Shown: positions 23,011-30,758 of the stretch, piece after piece
Layout: the number at the start of each line of letters is the position of its first letter
Numbering within the stretch: position 1 is the stretch's first letter
Source of the DNA: Acidobacteriota bacterium
GTDB taxonomy: Bacteria > Acidobacteriota > Terriglobia > Acidiferrales > UBA7541
Assembly: GCA_013289855.1 (NCBI GenBank)
Contig: JABCZD010000015.1
Span: forward strand, 1 to 64,000
DNA: 64,000 bases
Reading direction: 5' to 3'
Notes under the pieces: model-generated
The model's input: the letters and a program-made list of their open reading frames with translations, nothing else
The model's database searches: none
What the model was told of the DNA's origin: nothing
Translations under genes and position numbers: made by a program

Positions 23011-23412
23011 ATGAGAGCGGACTTGCTGCGATTTAACGGCGCTGTCCTGCGGGATCGCGCCATCGATGCCTGGATGAAAGAGCATGCCGGCGAATTGGGA
23101 GCCATCGCGCAGCGGTGGTTTGAAGTGATGCGCAAGTGCGGAGACGAAGTCCGGGAGCTTCGGCATGACGGCTATCCGGTTGCATGTTTGGGAGATGCAC
23201 CCTTTGGGTATGTGAATGTGTTCACCTCGCACGTAAACGTGGGTTTTTTTCACGGCGCAGAACTGCCGGATCCTGCGCGCTTGTTGCAGGGCACCGGCAA
23301 GTTCATGCGTCACGTGAAGCTGAGGCCGGGAACGGCGATAAACGCCGCCGCGCTAAGCAGGCTTATCGATGCAGCGTACCTTGATATAAAGGAGCGCGTC
23401 GAAAACGGCTAG
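23011..23412 (+). CDS. DUF1801 family protein
   Basis: 133 residues, matching the DUF1801/YdhG-like fold: WFEVMRKCGDEVRELRHDGYPVAC, YVNVFTSHVNVGFFHGAEL and the ending LLQGTGKFMRHVKLRPG. These small alpha/beta proteins are common in soil bacteria and may bind metals or small ligands; no activity is established. Start at 23011 with no strong ribosome-binding site; it follows Ohr by 54 bases and could be read from the same transcript. Confidence 0.75.
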   Translation: MRADLLRFNGAVLRDRAIDAWMKEHAGELGAIAQRWFEVMRKCGDEVRELRHDGYPVACLGDAPFGYVNVFTSHVNVGFFHGAELPDPARLLQGTGKFMRHVKLRPGTAINAAALSRLIDAAYLDIKERVENG

Positions 23413-23482
23413 GTACCTGCTGTTCTTGTGTATCGGAGGTTCCTATCGACCCGGACAGTGAATTGGGCCATCTCGCCGCGCT

Positions 23483-23863
23483 TTATTTTATTGGCATGCA
23501 GAAGCACAAAGTGTTGCCGTCCGGATCATTGACGGCAAATTCACGCAATCCCCAAGTCTGATCAACCGGCGCAGTATGAATTGGAGACTCTGGGCGTAAT
23601 GTCGTGTCTAGCCCCCGCGTGCGATAGGTCGCATAACGCTCGTCGACGTCGTCCACAAACATGCGGTTGACTGAACCGAAGACACCGTCGCCCGCATGGC
23701 GCGAGAGCTGTAGTTCGGCCCCGTCTCGGATTAGGTCAATGACTCCGTTGGCCATCTCGCGAGCTTCATGTCCGGGCCACTTGCGCTCGAAGTCGAGAAT
23801 CCTCGTGTAAAACTGCACGGATCTTTCTAAATCACCAGACTTGATCACAGGAACAATCTTCAT
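23483..23863 (-). CDS. VOC-family (glyoxalase/bleomycin resistance-like) protein
   Basis: 126 residues with the paired beta-alpha-beta modules of the vicinal oxygen chelate fold: VIKSGDLERSVQFYTRILDFE at the N-terminus and FAVNDPDGNTLCFCMP at the C-terminus. Possible metal ligands are E64 or Q66 region and E/H residues in the second module, but the set is not clear. Such proteins bind antibiotics, act as dioxygenases or isomerases, or are inert ligand binders. The long 5' leader (24080 to 23864) looks structured. Confidence 0.75.
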   Translation of the reverse strand: MKIVPVIKSGDLERSVQFYTRILDFERKWPGHEAREMANGVIDLIRDGAELQLSRHAGDGVFGSVNRMFVDDVDERYATYRTRGLDTTLRPESPIHTAPVDQTWGLREFAVNDPDGNTLCFCMPIK

Positions 23864-23947
23864 GACACTCTCCCGGATGGCAGGGCGATAGGATACTTCG
23901 TCGCCACGCAGACTGCCCAGATCAGTCTTGGGAAGTCGGCTTATACG

Positions 23948-24080
23948 AAGTGATTCGCGATTGCCTCCGGTCGATGTGGCGGCTAGTACCCAAGTTACCG
24001 ATAACCCGACTCGTCGGGACTTGCACCCGAATCGCTTTCCCCAAAGTGCGAGAGCTGGCGTGTTACTTCACGACCGGGGC
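23948..24080 (-). promoter_or_regulatory. Candidate structured mRNA leader of the VOC gene
   Basis: On the minus strand a closing helix CCGGTCG (24077-24071) with CGACCGG (23973-23967) encloses about 100 nt. Inside is a hairpin with TCGGG-TGCAAGT-CCCGA and the short stems CCCGA-CGAG-TCGGG and TTA-TCGG-TAA. A second helix between 24037-24028 (inside) and 23957-23948 (outside) cannot form together with the first without a pseudoknot. The elements GGGGAAA, GGGTGCAAGTCC, CGGTAA and AGCC recall a cobalamin riboswitch, but spacing is short and the match partial. It follows a terminator and ends before the VOC start. Confidence 0.3.
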
Positions 24081-24111
24081 CGCTCTAGAAAGAAATTTCC
24101 AACAAACAGAG

Positions 24112-24153
24112 CCAGAAAGAAAAAGAAAAAAGGGCGCCGGACGAGCGGCGCCC
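24112..24153 (-). terminator. Terminator of the secreted protein gene
   Basis: On the minus strand a perfect 8-bp stem GGGCGCCG/CGGCGCCC (24153-24132) with a 6-nt loop is followed by a T-rich tract, 30 bases after the stop of the 24183-25403 gene. Confidence 0.85.
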
Positions 24154-24182
24154 CCCTGTTCGAACGATCGAAAGCTGCCAGA

Positions 24183-25403
24183 CTACGGCGTGGGACACGC
24201 CACGAACGGAGAAGTGAGGTTGCTGCCCGGAAAGCTGTAGGCGCCGTTGATAGCGTCGGAAGGAGTGATGCCCTCGAACCATTGAAGCAATCCCAGCGTC
24301 TGTGGGTGATAGGTGAAGCCGTTCAGTTGCACTGGAAAAGAAGGATTTGGCGTACCTTCCACAACGTCCCCCACTTCGAGAATGTTCTGGCAAGTGCCAG
24401 GAGGGAATCCTGGAAGCTGATAATTGGGGGTAATGTTGTTGATGAAAGGATCGTTCAAAGTTTCGCCAAGCTCGTGGGAGATGGGTAGAATATCGGCAAA
24501 TAGCGTGGGGTCAGCGAAAATCGCCTCGGCGACGTCGGAGTCGAGCCATGCGGCGAAGGTGAACGTTTGCACGAAGACCTTGTTGTTGGTCTGGTTTGCC
24601 TCGTATGCAGTATGGAACCCGCCGATGCAGCAATCAACGGGCTGCTGTGCAACAAAGTCACCATAGACGGCGTTGCGGGCGATAAACATTGGAATTGCGT
24701 CGACGCTGATCGGCTCGGTCTGGATCAGCGTGTTCAACTGCGAGACGATAAAATTGAAGTCGATCTCAGCGAAAAAGGTCCCGTCTGAGTCAACAAAGAC
24801 CACGGAGGATCCGAAGGGAACCTCAATCTGAACCGGAATGAGCGTCTGGGGGTTTCCGAGGAGCACGTGGTAGTTGTTGCTACCTTCTTGATCATGGCCG
24901 TTTTTGTTGAACAGGGGGAAGAACTCGGCGCGCATGACCGAGTCTTCATACTGAGTGAAACCGGTGGCGTATTGGGCGTTGTTGAAAAGAGGAGATTGCG
25001 CGAGGGGTCCGTTGACCACTGTGGTGTCGATGACAATGTTGTTGCCGTTCTGATCGACGAATTCGTCAAAGTAGAACGACATGGGGATATATTGAGTTGG
25101 AATATTAGTCCTTCCACCTTTCGATGGGTCTTTTCCAACCATGGTGTAAGGGAATACCTGGCCTCCGAAGGTGAACGACCGGGTGAAGTTCGGCAGGGAG
25201 ACGATGCGAGGATCCTGGTTTTTCGTCATTGCGCTAGTGGAAGAGGACAGTTTGTTAGATGCGGTGTGCTTAGGCTGCGCGTTAAGGGCAGCAAAGTACG
25301 CACGGTCGACCGCAACCGGGTGACGCTGAGTTTGCTGACCAAAAGCGGCGGTGCAGCACAGACTAAACACACACAAACCCAAAAGGACACAAAGCCTTGT
25401 CAT
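24183..25403 (-). CDS. Secreted protein with HELGE zincin-like motif
   Basis: 406 residues from ATG 25403, chosen because AAAGGAGGA stands eight bases upstream and the signal peptide (MTRLCVLLGLCVFSLCCTAAFGQ) then follows. The mature protein is beta-rich (FTRSFTFGGQVFPYTMVGK, NNYHVLLGNPQTLIPVQIEVP). Near residue 330 ILPISHELGETLNDPFINN contains HExxE, as seen in acidobacterial secreted proteins with an SHEIGEW-DDPF pattern; the second histidine of a true HExxH is lacking, so protease activity is uncertain. Two adjacent cysteines (CC) near 270 and a CQN near 355 may form disulphides. Confidence 0.65.
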   Translation of the reverse strand: MTRLCVLLGLCVFSLCCTAAFGQQTQRHPVAVDRAYFAALNAQPKHTASNKLSSSTSAMTKNQDPRIVSLPNFTRSFTFGGQVFPYTMVGKDPSKGGRTNIPTQYIPMSFYFDEFVDQNGNNIVIDTTVVNGPLAQSPLFNNAQYATGFTQYEDSVMRAEFFPLFNKNGHDQEGSNNYHVLLGNPQTLIPVQIEVPFGSSVVFVDSDGTFFAEIDFNFIVSQLNTLIQTEPISVDAIPMFIARNAVYGDFVAQQPVDCCIGGFHTAYEANQTNNKVFVQTFTFAAWLDSDVAEAIFADPTLFADILPISHELGETLNDPFINNITPNYQLPGFPPGTCQNILEVGDVVEGTPNPSFPVQLNGFTYHPQTLGLLQWFEGITPSDAINGAYSFPGSNLTSPFVACPTP

Positions 25404-25682
25404 ACGAGTTCCTCCTTTAACGCCTTTAAGCGGAGACAGCGACCGTGACTTTGCTCCAACTGCCAAGCAAAGTCAACCCGCATGTGCCTGGGCTTCTCGA
25501 TGGTTCTGAAGTGATTATGATGATAATCGTTGTATATATATCGACTGGGACGCACAAAACGAAGTTCCGCGCCATCTCGCTTGGAATTCGGTAACTGACT
25601 CTTAAATCTTTGTTTTTAACTGGAAAAAGATGAGCATGTACCTTCACATTGACACACCAGCTCGCGCAAGGTCCCGGAGCAT
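25404..25682. other. Intergenic region before the small secreted ORF
   Basis: About 280 bases, AT-rich around 25510-25550 (TATATATAT run), presumably holding the minus-strand promoter of the HELGE gene. Nothing gene-like seen. Confidence 0.4.
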
Positions 25683-25811
25683 ATGAAAATCAAAAGTACC
25701 CGGTGCGAAGTTTCGCTGCTCGCGGCAGTCGTTGCTGCATTTCCGGTACCTCTTGATGGACAGAATGCGGATTCACCGGTCACTAAGGATGTGAACGACT
25801 TGCTTGCCTAA
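25683..25811 (+). CDS. Possible 42-residue secreted peptide
   Basis: ATG 25683 follows GGAG and opens a 42-residue frame, MKIKSTRCEVSLLAAVVAAFPVPLDGQNADSP..., resembling a signal peptide with cleavage near the DGQN site. It ends at TAA and is followed by an 8-bp hairpin (25817-25845). It could be a short secreted peptide or the decayed front of a longer secreted-protein gene such as the one at 26011. Not recognised. Confidence 0.35.
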   Translation: MKIKSTRCEVSLLAAVVAAFPVPLDGQNADSPVTKDVNDLLA

Positions 25812-25906
25812 AGGGCAGCTCTGGTAACGGTATGGGTAACCAGAGCCGGTATTTGGAGCTAGGTTCACTGCGTACGCCTTTGCCCATTCCTTTATTGCCC
25901 ATTCAT

Positions 25907-25934
25907 CTGACATTGACGTTCGCGGTGTTATAAA
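25907..25934 (+). promoter_or_regulatory. Promoter of the secreted beta-propeller gene
   Basis: CTGACA (25907-25912) and TATAAA (25929-25934) are 16 bases apart, five and five of six matches to consensus. Transcription would start near 25941, giving a 70-base leader to 26011. Confidence 0.6.
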
Positions 25935-26010
25935 TTCGGTCGGTTTTCGAATCTTCCAGTTTTGCGTCAGCCCTCGAAAAGCTCAAGTCAATCTCAGGAG
26001 GAAATGAACT

Positions 26011-27087
26011 ATGAAGGCATACGCCTCGGTGCTCGCATCGGCACTGTTGATGTGCGGTATGGTGGCTCCCGCATTCGCGCAGGCCCCGACTGCCCCACAA
26101 GCAGTTTCTCCGTACACTTTATCTGTATTTGCCAGCGCTCCGGCAGGCCTAAGCGCGCCAGACGACATTGCAGTCCTGGATGATCACGTATTCGTAGGCT
26201 ATGGCGATGGACACGATCCGGGGGGCGTCGACGGGTTGAGCAGCCAAGTTGTGGAATACAACATGGACGGAAGTGTGGTGCACACCTATACCGTGCTCGG
26301 GCATGTCGACGGCGTAAAGGTGGACCCAATTACTCGCAAAGTGTGGACACTGGAGAACGAAGACGGCAATGCCCGGCTGGTGATCATCGATCCGGAGACG
26401 CGGAAAACTTCGCTTTATATCGTCGGCACCGGGCCACACGGCGGGGGTTACGACGACATCACCTTCCGCGGCTGCAAGGTGTACTTCAGCGCGTCAAACC
26501 CATTGATCAACCCGAATACAGCGCCAGCGATTGTCAGCGTCAAGCTGCGGAACGGCACGGTGGAGCTCGAAGGCGTATTGCAAGGCAATGCCAGTGCTAT
26601 TAACATTCCGCTGGACACAACCGTCACGTTGAACCTGCAGGATCCAGACTCAATGACCCTCGATCCGTTGGGAAACCTTGTGCTGGACAGCCAGGGCGAC
26701 CAGCAATTGATCATCGTTTCGAATCCCGGCGATTCTTATCAGCGGGTATTGCAGTTGCCGCTGTCGTACCAGACCCCGAGTGGGCCGATGGGCGTGGAAG
26801 TGGACGATACCTTTTTCACTACCTCCAGCCAAGGTTTTATTCTCTTTGCCGACAAGGGCCTCAACAAGATTTTCAAGTTGAGCAAGCATGGCTGGGCGCC
26901 CGGCGTCGCCTACACCGCTGCCGACGGCGGTCCGTTCGTGGGCACGATTGATCTAACCACCGGTATCATTACCCCCATCGTGACGGGGTTAGTGGGTCCC
27001 GGGGGATTGATGTTTGTGGATACATCCAAGCACGACTGGCAGGATTGGAAGCGAGACGACAACGCTTGCCGCGACGACCGCGAGTAG
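26011..27087 (+). CDS. Secreted beta-propeller protein
   Basis: 358 residues with a signal peptide (MKAYASVLASALLMCGMVAPAFAQ) and strong ribosome-binding site (GGAGGAAA). Repeated strands with GDG-turns (VFVGYGDGHDPGG, KVDPITRKVWTLEN, DPLGNLVLDSQGDQQLIIV, FTTSSQGFILFADKGLNKIFKL) fit a six-bladed propeller of the SMP-30/NHL type, which holds a metal and small ligands. Mature protein acts outside the inner membrane. Last residues are basic and disordered (KRDDNACRDDRE). Confidence 0.75.
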   Translation: MKAYASVLASALLMCGMVAPAFAQAPTAPQAVSPYTLSVFASAPAGLSAPDDIAVLDDHVFVGYGDGHDPGGVDGLSSQVVEYNMDGSVVHTYTVLGHVDGVKVDPITRKVWTLENEDGNARLVIIDPETRKTSLYIVGTGPHGGGYDDITFRGCKVYFSASNPLINPNTAPAIVSVKLRNGTVELEGVLQGNASAINIPLDTTVTLNLQDPDSMTLDPLGNLVLDSQGDQQLIIVSNPGDSYQRVLQLPLSYQTPSGPMGVEVDDTFFTTSSQGFILFADKGLNKIFKLSKHGWAPGVAYTAADGGPFVGTIDLTTGIITPIVTGLVGPGGLMFVDTSKHDWQDWKRDDNACRDDRE

Positions 27088-27119
27088 AAACGCAACCAAC
27101 TCTTCGATCTGGATCGCGA

Positions 27120-27355
27120 TAAGCAGATTGCCGACGAACTGTCGATTTCTGAGACCGCAGTCTCCATCGGTCCTTCACTACAAGCTTCTCCTGCACTACA
27201 ACGCCCTGCTCCCGAGGACTTGCGATGAGTCCCGGTTGCTATAAGATTTTGTCTACTTCGGTCACTGGCAGCCCCGTGATCTGGCCAAGCGCCTCGCGAG
27301 GGTCGATTTGCCTGACGCCCCACGCCCCACGACCGACGATGACCACGCGTTTCAT
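27120..27355 (-). pseudogene. Decayed P-loop NTPase gene
   Basis: Minus strand from ATG 27355: MKRVVIVGRGAWG, then GQITGLPVTEVDKIL and a stop. The 7-base duplication TGGGGCG-TGGGGCG sits exactly in the P-loop; removing one copy restores GRGASGKSTLARRL in frame. A further one-base loss just before GQITGLPV restores the frame downstream, and a TAG replaces the W codon of the family's DKIxWQPG motif. Beyond it SPREQGVVVQEKLVVKDRW continues the family pattern. Related intact proteins are small adenylate-kinase-like (topology-modulation) NTPases. Confidence 0.6.
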
Positions 27356-27411
27356 GGTCTCCAGTTTGCGCAGATTAGCGATTTGGGTTCGCTCCCGGGT
27401 ATCGAAGATCA

Positions 27412-27520
27412 TCAGTGTCCCCACTCCAGTTCTAATTCAGCATAACTTTCGCCCGTGAACTGCGGAGCGATTTTCAGAATCCGCTGATAGTAGGCGGCGA
27501 GGGTGCGAATGTCGCTGGAT
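27412..27520 (-). other. Possible gene fragment
   Basis: A minus-strand frame ending at 27412 has a protein-like segment DIRTLAAYYQRILKIAPQF followed by TGESYAELELEWGH; upstream residues lose protein character. It may be the C-terminal remnant of a gene, lying immediately before the decayed NTPase. No start or family can be assigned. Confidence 0.2.
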
Positions 27521-27581
27521 ATTGGGCGTGGCGCGGTGCATTTGCGCTGGCTGTGGCGCTGCGGTACAGTCAGAAAATCCA

Positions 27582-29408
27582 ATGAATTACGGCACCCTTC
27601 CTTCGCGCTTGCTCCAGGCCGTGGATGCACACGGGAGCCCGCGCGCGCAGATGTTTCGCGGCACGGACTCGCACGGAAATGCGCGATGGGAGGCGATTTC
27701 GTCGCAGGAGCTGTTGCGGCGGGTGGCAGGACTATCTTCGGCGTTTACAGAATTGGGAGTTAAGGCCGGGGACCGCGTGGTGATTTTTGCGGCGAACTGT
27801 CCGGAGTGGCATACCGCGGATTTCGCGATTACGGGAATCGGTGCGGTCAGCGTGCCGGTGTATTTTCACGAGTCCGCGGAACGCATGACGTACATATTCA
27901 ACCATTGCGGGGCGCGCGTGGCGTTTGTGGCGGGAGCGGAGCAGTTGGTGCAATTGCTGGCGATTCGCGAACAGTTGCCGGAGCTGGAACACGTGGTGGT
28001 GGCGGATGGTGGCGCGATGCTGCCGTCGGAGGTGTTCCGTTACGAGATGCTGATTGCAGGGTCGGGGGACGCGGCGATCGCAACGTATCGCATGGGGGCG
28101 TCGCAGGTGCTGCCGGGGCAAGTGGCGTCGATTATTTATACCTCCGGGACGACCGGCGAGCCGAAAGGCGTGATGCTGACGCACACGAATTTCTGCTCGA
28201 ATGTTTCGGACAGCGTGGTGGACTTGAGCCTGACGCCGGCGACGGATTTGGCGATTTCCTTTTTGCCGCTGGCACACGTTTATGGGCGGATGCTGGATTA
28301 CGTTTATTTGTTCAGCGGGATCAGCGTGGCGTATGTGCCTGCGGTGGAGCTGGTTTCGCAGGCGCTGCTGGAGTTGCATCCGACGGTGATGGCTGCGGTG
28401 CCGCGCGTGTTTGAAAAAATTTATGTGCGCGTGATGGAGCAGGGAAGCAAGAACACCGGAGCGAAGCGCGCGATATTCGATTGGGCCATGAATGTGGCGG
28501 GGCGAACGGCGCTGTGGCGGTGCGGCGAAAAGGAAGTTAGCGTAGGGCTGAAGCTGCAGTGGGCGCTGGCGGACCGGCTGGTTTTTTCCAAGATTCGCGC
28601 AGGAACCGGCGGGCGGCTGCGCGTGGTGCTTTCTGGCGGAGCGCCGCTGGCGAAAGAGTTGACGGAGTTTTTCTGGGCGATTGGCGTGCCGATTTATCAG
28701 GGTTATGGATTGACGGAGACTTCGCCGGTGTTGACGTCGAACTATCCGCACAACCGCGTGGGGAGCTCCGGAAAACCGATTCCCAGCGTGACGCTGCGCA
28801 TCGCGGAGGATGGAGAGATTCTGGCGAGAGGGCCTTGCGTGATGCAGGGGTATTACCAGAATCCCGGCGCGACGAGGGAAGTGATCGATGATGAGGGATG
28901 GTTTCACACCGGGGACATCGGGAACCTCGACAAAGACAACTATCTGTACATCACCGACCGAAAGAAGGATTTGCTGAAGACCGCGGGCGGAAAGTTTGTG
29001 GCGCCGCAGCCAATCGAAAATGCCCTGAAGACCAGTCCGTTTATTTTGAACGCGATGGTGATTGGGGATAAACGGAAATTTGTGGTGGCGTTGATTGTGC
29101 CGAATGGAACGACGATTGCGCCGAAAGCCACGGCGGAAAATCTGCGGTTTGCGTCGAGCGCGGAAATGGCGGCGCATCCTTTTGTGAACGCGTTGATTGC
29201 CGCCGAAGTGCAGCGCCTGACCGCGCACCTGGCGCAATACGAGAGCATCAAACGATTTGCGCTACTGCCGGACGATTTCACGTTCGACGATGGAAGTTTG
29301 ACGTTCACGCTGAAGCTGAAGCGGCGCGTGGTGGAGCAAAAGTATCGCGACGTGATCGAAAGCTTGTACGCGGATTTTGCGGAACCGCGTCCGCAACTAC
29401 AGGCGTAG
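27582..29408 (+). CDS. fadD: Long-chain acyl-CoA synthetase (FadD-type)
   Basis: 608 residues. AMP-binding (ANL) enzyme: P-loop YTSGTTGEPKGVMLTH (186-201), SFLPLAHVYGRM, VLSGGAPL, GYGLTETSPVLTSN, FHTGDIG, ITDRKKDLLKTAGGKFVAPQ (hinge and catalytic lysine region). This is the bacterial long-chain fatty acid:CoA ligase type (FadD15-like), forming acyl-AMP then acyl-CoA. Start at ATG 27582, preceded by no strong ribosome-binding site; an upstream start would add 20 cysteine-rich residues. Stand-alone gene. Very high GC at codon third positions, as in the core genes. Confidence 0.9.
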   Translation: MNYGTLPSRLLQAVDAHGSPRAQMFRGTDSHGNARWEAISSQELLRRVAGLSSAFTELGVKAGDRVVIFAANCPEWHTADFAITGIGAVSVPVYFHESAERMTYIFNHCGARVAFVAGAEQLVQLLAIREQLPELEHVVVADGGAMLPSEVFRYEMLIAGSGDAAIATYRMGASQVLPGQVASIIYTSGTTGEPKGVMLTHTNFCSNVSDSVVDLSLTPATDLAISFLPLAHVYGRMLDYVYLFSGISVAYVPAVELVSQALLELHPTVMAAVPRVFEKIYVRVMEQGSKNTGAKRAIFDWAMNVAGRTALWRCGEKEVSVGLKLQWALADRLVFSKIRAGTGGRLRVVLSGGAPLAKELTEFFWAIGVPIYQGYGLTETSPVLTSNYPHNRVGSSGKPIPSVTLRIAEDGEILARGPCVMQGYYQNPGATREVIDDEGWFHTGDIGNLDKDNYLYITDRKKDLLKTAGGKFVAPQPIENALKTSPFILNAMVIGDKRKFVVALIVPNGTTIAPKATAENLRFASSAEMAAHPFVNALIAAEVQRLTAHLAQYESIKRFALLPDDFTFDDGSLTFTLKLKRRVVEQKYRDVIESLYADFAEPRPQLQA

Positions 29409-29598
29409 TTTGCGGCGAACGGGCGCAGCCAGGCTCGAGCGCTGTGCGGGTGCCGGGACGAGGTGCGGAAGGCGAAGCACGGTGTGTGTGGCTGGCCGCG
29501 GTTTTGGGCCGCTGGCCTACTGCTAACTCCTTTAAAAACAATGATTTGGTGATGGTAGGTTGGTTGCGATGGTAGGTGTGTGTCGCGAGGAGACCACC

Positions 29599-30507
29599 AT
29601 GTCATTACCTACCGCAAAACCGGACAACACGAATCGTCAGGAATCTACTAAAACGGAAAGCAAGCAGGGCGCCGAGGGGATCTTTCACGGCGTGGAATCG
29701 CAGGATGGAGCGGGGACGGAGCGGGCGCACACCATTGCGATTTGGACGGGGCTGTTTATTGTTGCAATTGTAGTGAGCCAGTTTGGACGGCCGTCTCACG
29801 CGCGCCAAGCAGATTTTCTGCGGGCCTCGGCCAAGGTGGCGGTGCTGGGAAAGGTTGAGCCAAGTGCTCCGGTGGCGCGGCAGATCTCCGAGTCGCGGAT
29901 GGAAGACGCGAAAGAGTTGACGCCGGCGGTATATGCGAGCCACAAATACGGCGTGGCCTGGCAGTATCCGCGAACTTATGTGCTGCGCAAGGGAGCTAAC
30001 GCGACTCTGGATTTGTATGGGCACCCGGCGACGGAATCGGCGTTCGCGGCGGCGGGTGGAGTGGCGCTGGCGACGGTGCTTATTCCGGCGCGCGTGTATG
30101 CGGGAACGGATTTCAAGGCGGCGGCGTTGACGGCGCGGGTGAACGCGCAGATTTCTGAGCAGGCGTGTGGGAAATTCCGGCGCGTGAGTTTCGACACTGG
30201 AGAAGATGTGGTGCTGACGGCTTCGCCGGAGACGGTGGGCACGATTGATTATGCGGCGGCGGAAGTGGATGCCGGCGACGTTGTAGACGGGGCAAGTGCG
30301 ACGTCGGAGAAGTTTTATCATGTGTATGAGAACGAGGCTTGTTATGAATTCGCGTTGCGCGTTAGCACCAACGCGGCAACGGACAAGCCGGGAACGAGCC
30401 GCGTTGACAAGGACGAGGTGTTCGATCGGCTGGCGGAGATATTGACCAGCGTGACGATTGTTCCGGTGCGAGAAGCGGCTGCTGCTGCGGAGGCGCATGG
30501 GAATTGA
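29599..30507 (+). CDS. Membrane-anchored hypothetical protein
   Basis: 302 residues, start ATG 29599 after GAGGAG. A polar N-terminal 55 residues is followed by one membrane helix (IAIWTGLFIVAIVVSQFG, about 58-76) and a periplasmic domain of about 220 residues with KYGVAWQYPRTYVLRKG, a strand-rich region like PsbP/DUF1795 proteins: GVALATVLIPARVY, ACGKFRRVSFDTGEDV and a long predicted helix at the end. The YASHKYGVAWQYP opening resembles the YxxxxYGFxFxYP of such lipoproteins. No further function assigned. Confidence 0.65.
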   Translation: MSLPTAKPDNTNRQESTKTESKQGAEGIFHGVESQDGAGTERAHTIAIWTGLFIVAIVVSQFGRPSHARQADFLRASAKVAVLGKVEPSAPVARQISESRMEDAKELTPAVYASHKYGVAWQYPRTYVLRKGANATLDLYGHPATESAFAAAGGVALATVLIPARVYAGTDFKAAALTARVNAQISEQACGKFRRVSFDTGEDVVLTASPETVGTIDYAAAEVDAGDVVDGASATSEKFYHVYENEACYEFALRVSTNAATDKPGTSRVDKDEVFDRLAEILTSVTIVPVREAAAAAEAHGN

Positions 30508-30661
30508 GCTGGGCGCGCTAAGACGAAACAAAATGCGATGGCGGAGCTAAACCATCCGCGTCGTCGGAAGCGAATCGGAAATCGATCGCGGAAATAAATC
30601 GAGATGCGCAGCGCGAGACGAAATAAAAAGCAGCGACAGAAATAAAAACAAATGCGGTGTC

Positions 30662-30699
30662 GGCGATGATTGTGGACGCCGGCGATGATTGTAGACGCC
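30662..30699 (+). repeat. 19-bp tandem repeat
   Basis: GGCGATGATTGTGGACGCC (30662-30680) and GGCGATGATTGTAGACGCC (30681-30699) are adjacent direct copies with one difference, in the intergenic space between two convergent genes. Confidence 0.8.
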
Positions 30700-30711
30700 T
30701 GGGCGAGCCGC

Positions 30712-30731
30712 GGGCACGGCATGCCGTGCCC
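30712..30731. repeat. GGGCAC-palindrome (intergenic repeat)
   Basis: GGGCACGGCATGCCGTGCCC is a perfect 20-bp palindrome between convergent genes; similar elements occur at 51128-51147 and 63533-63548. It can form a stable hairpin and may act as a transcription stop or REP-like element. Confidence 0.7.
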
Positions 30732-30758
30732 CTACGAAATGCCCGCGGAAGCGCGAAG

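Noticed and set aside
27732..29237. 501-residue minus frame inside the acyl-CoA synthetase gene
   Set aside because: An antisense frame in a GC-rich gene, dominated by R/H/Q, typical of shadows; the plus frame has all ANL motifs.
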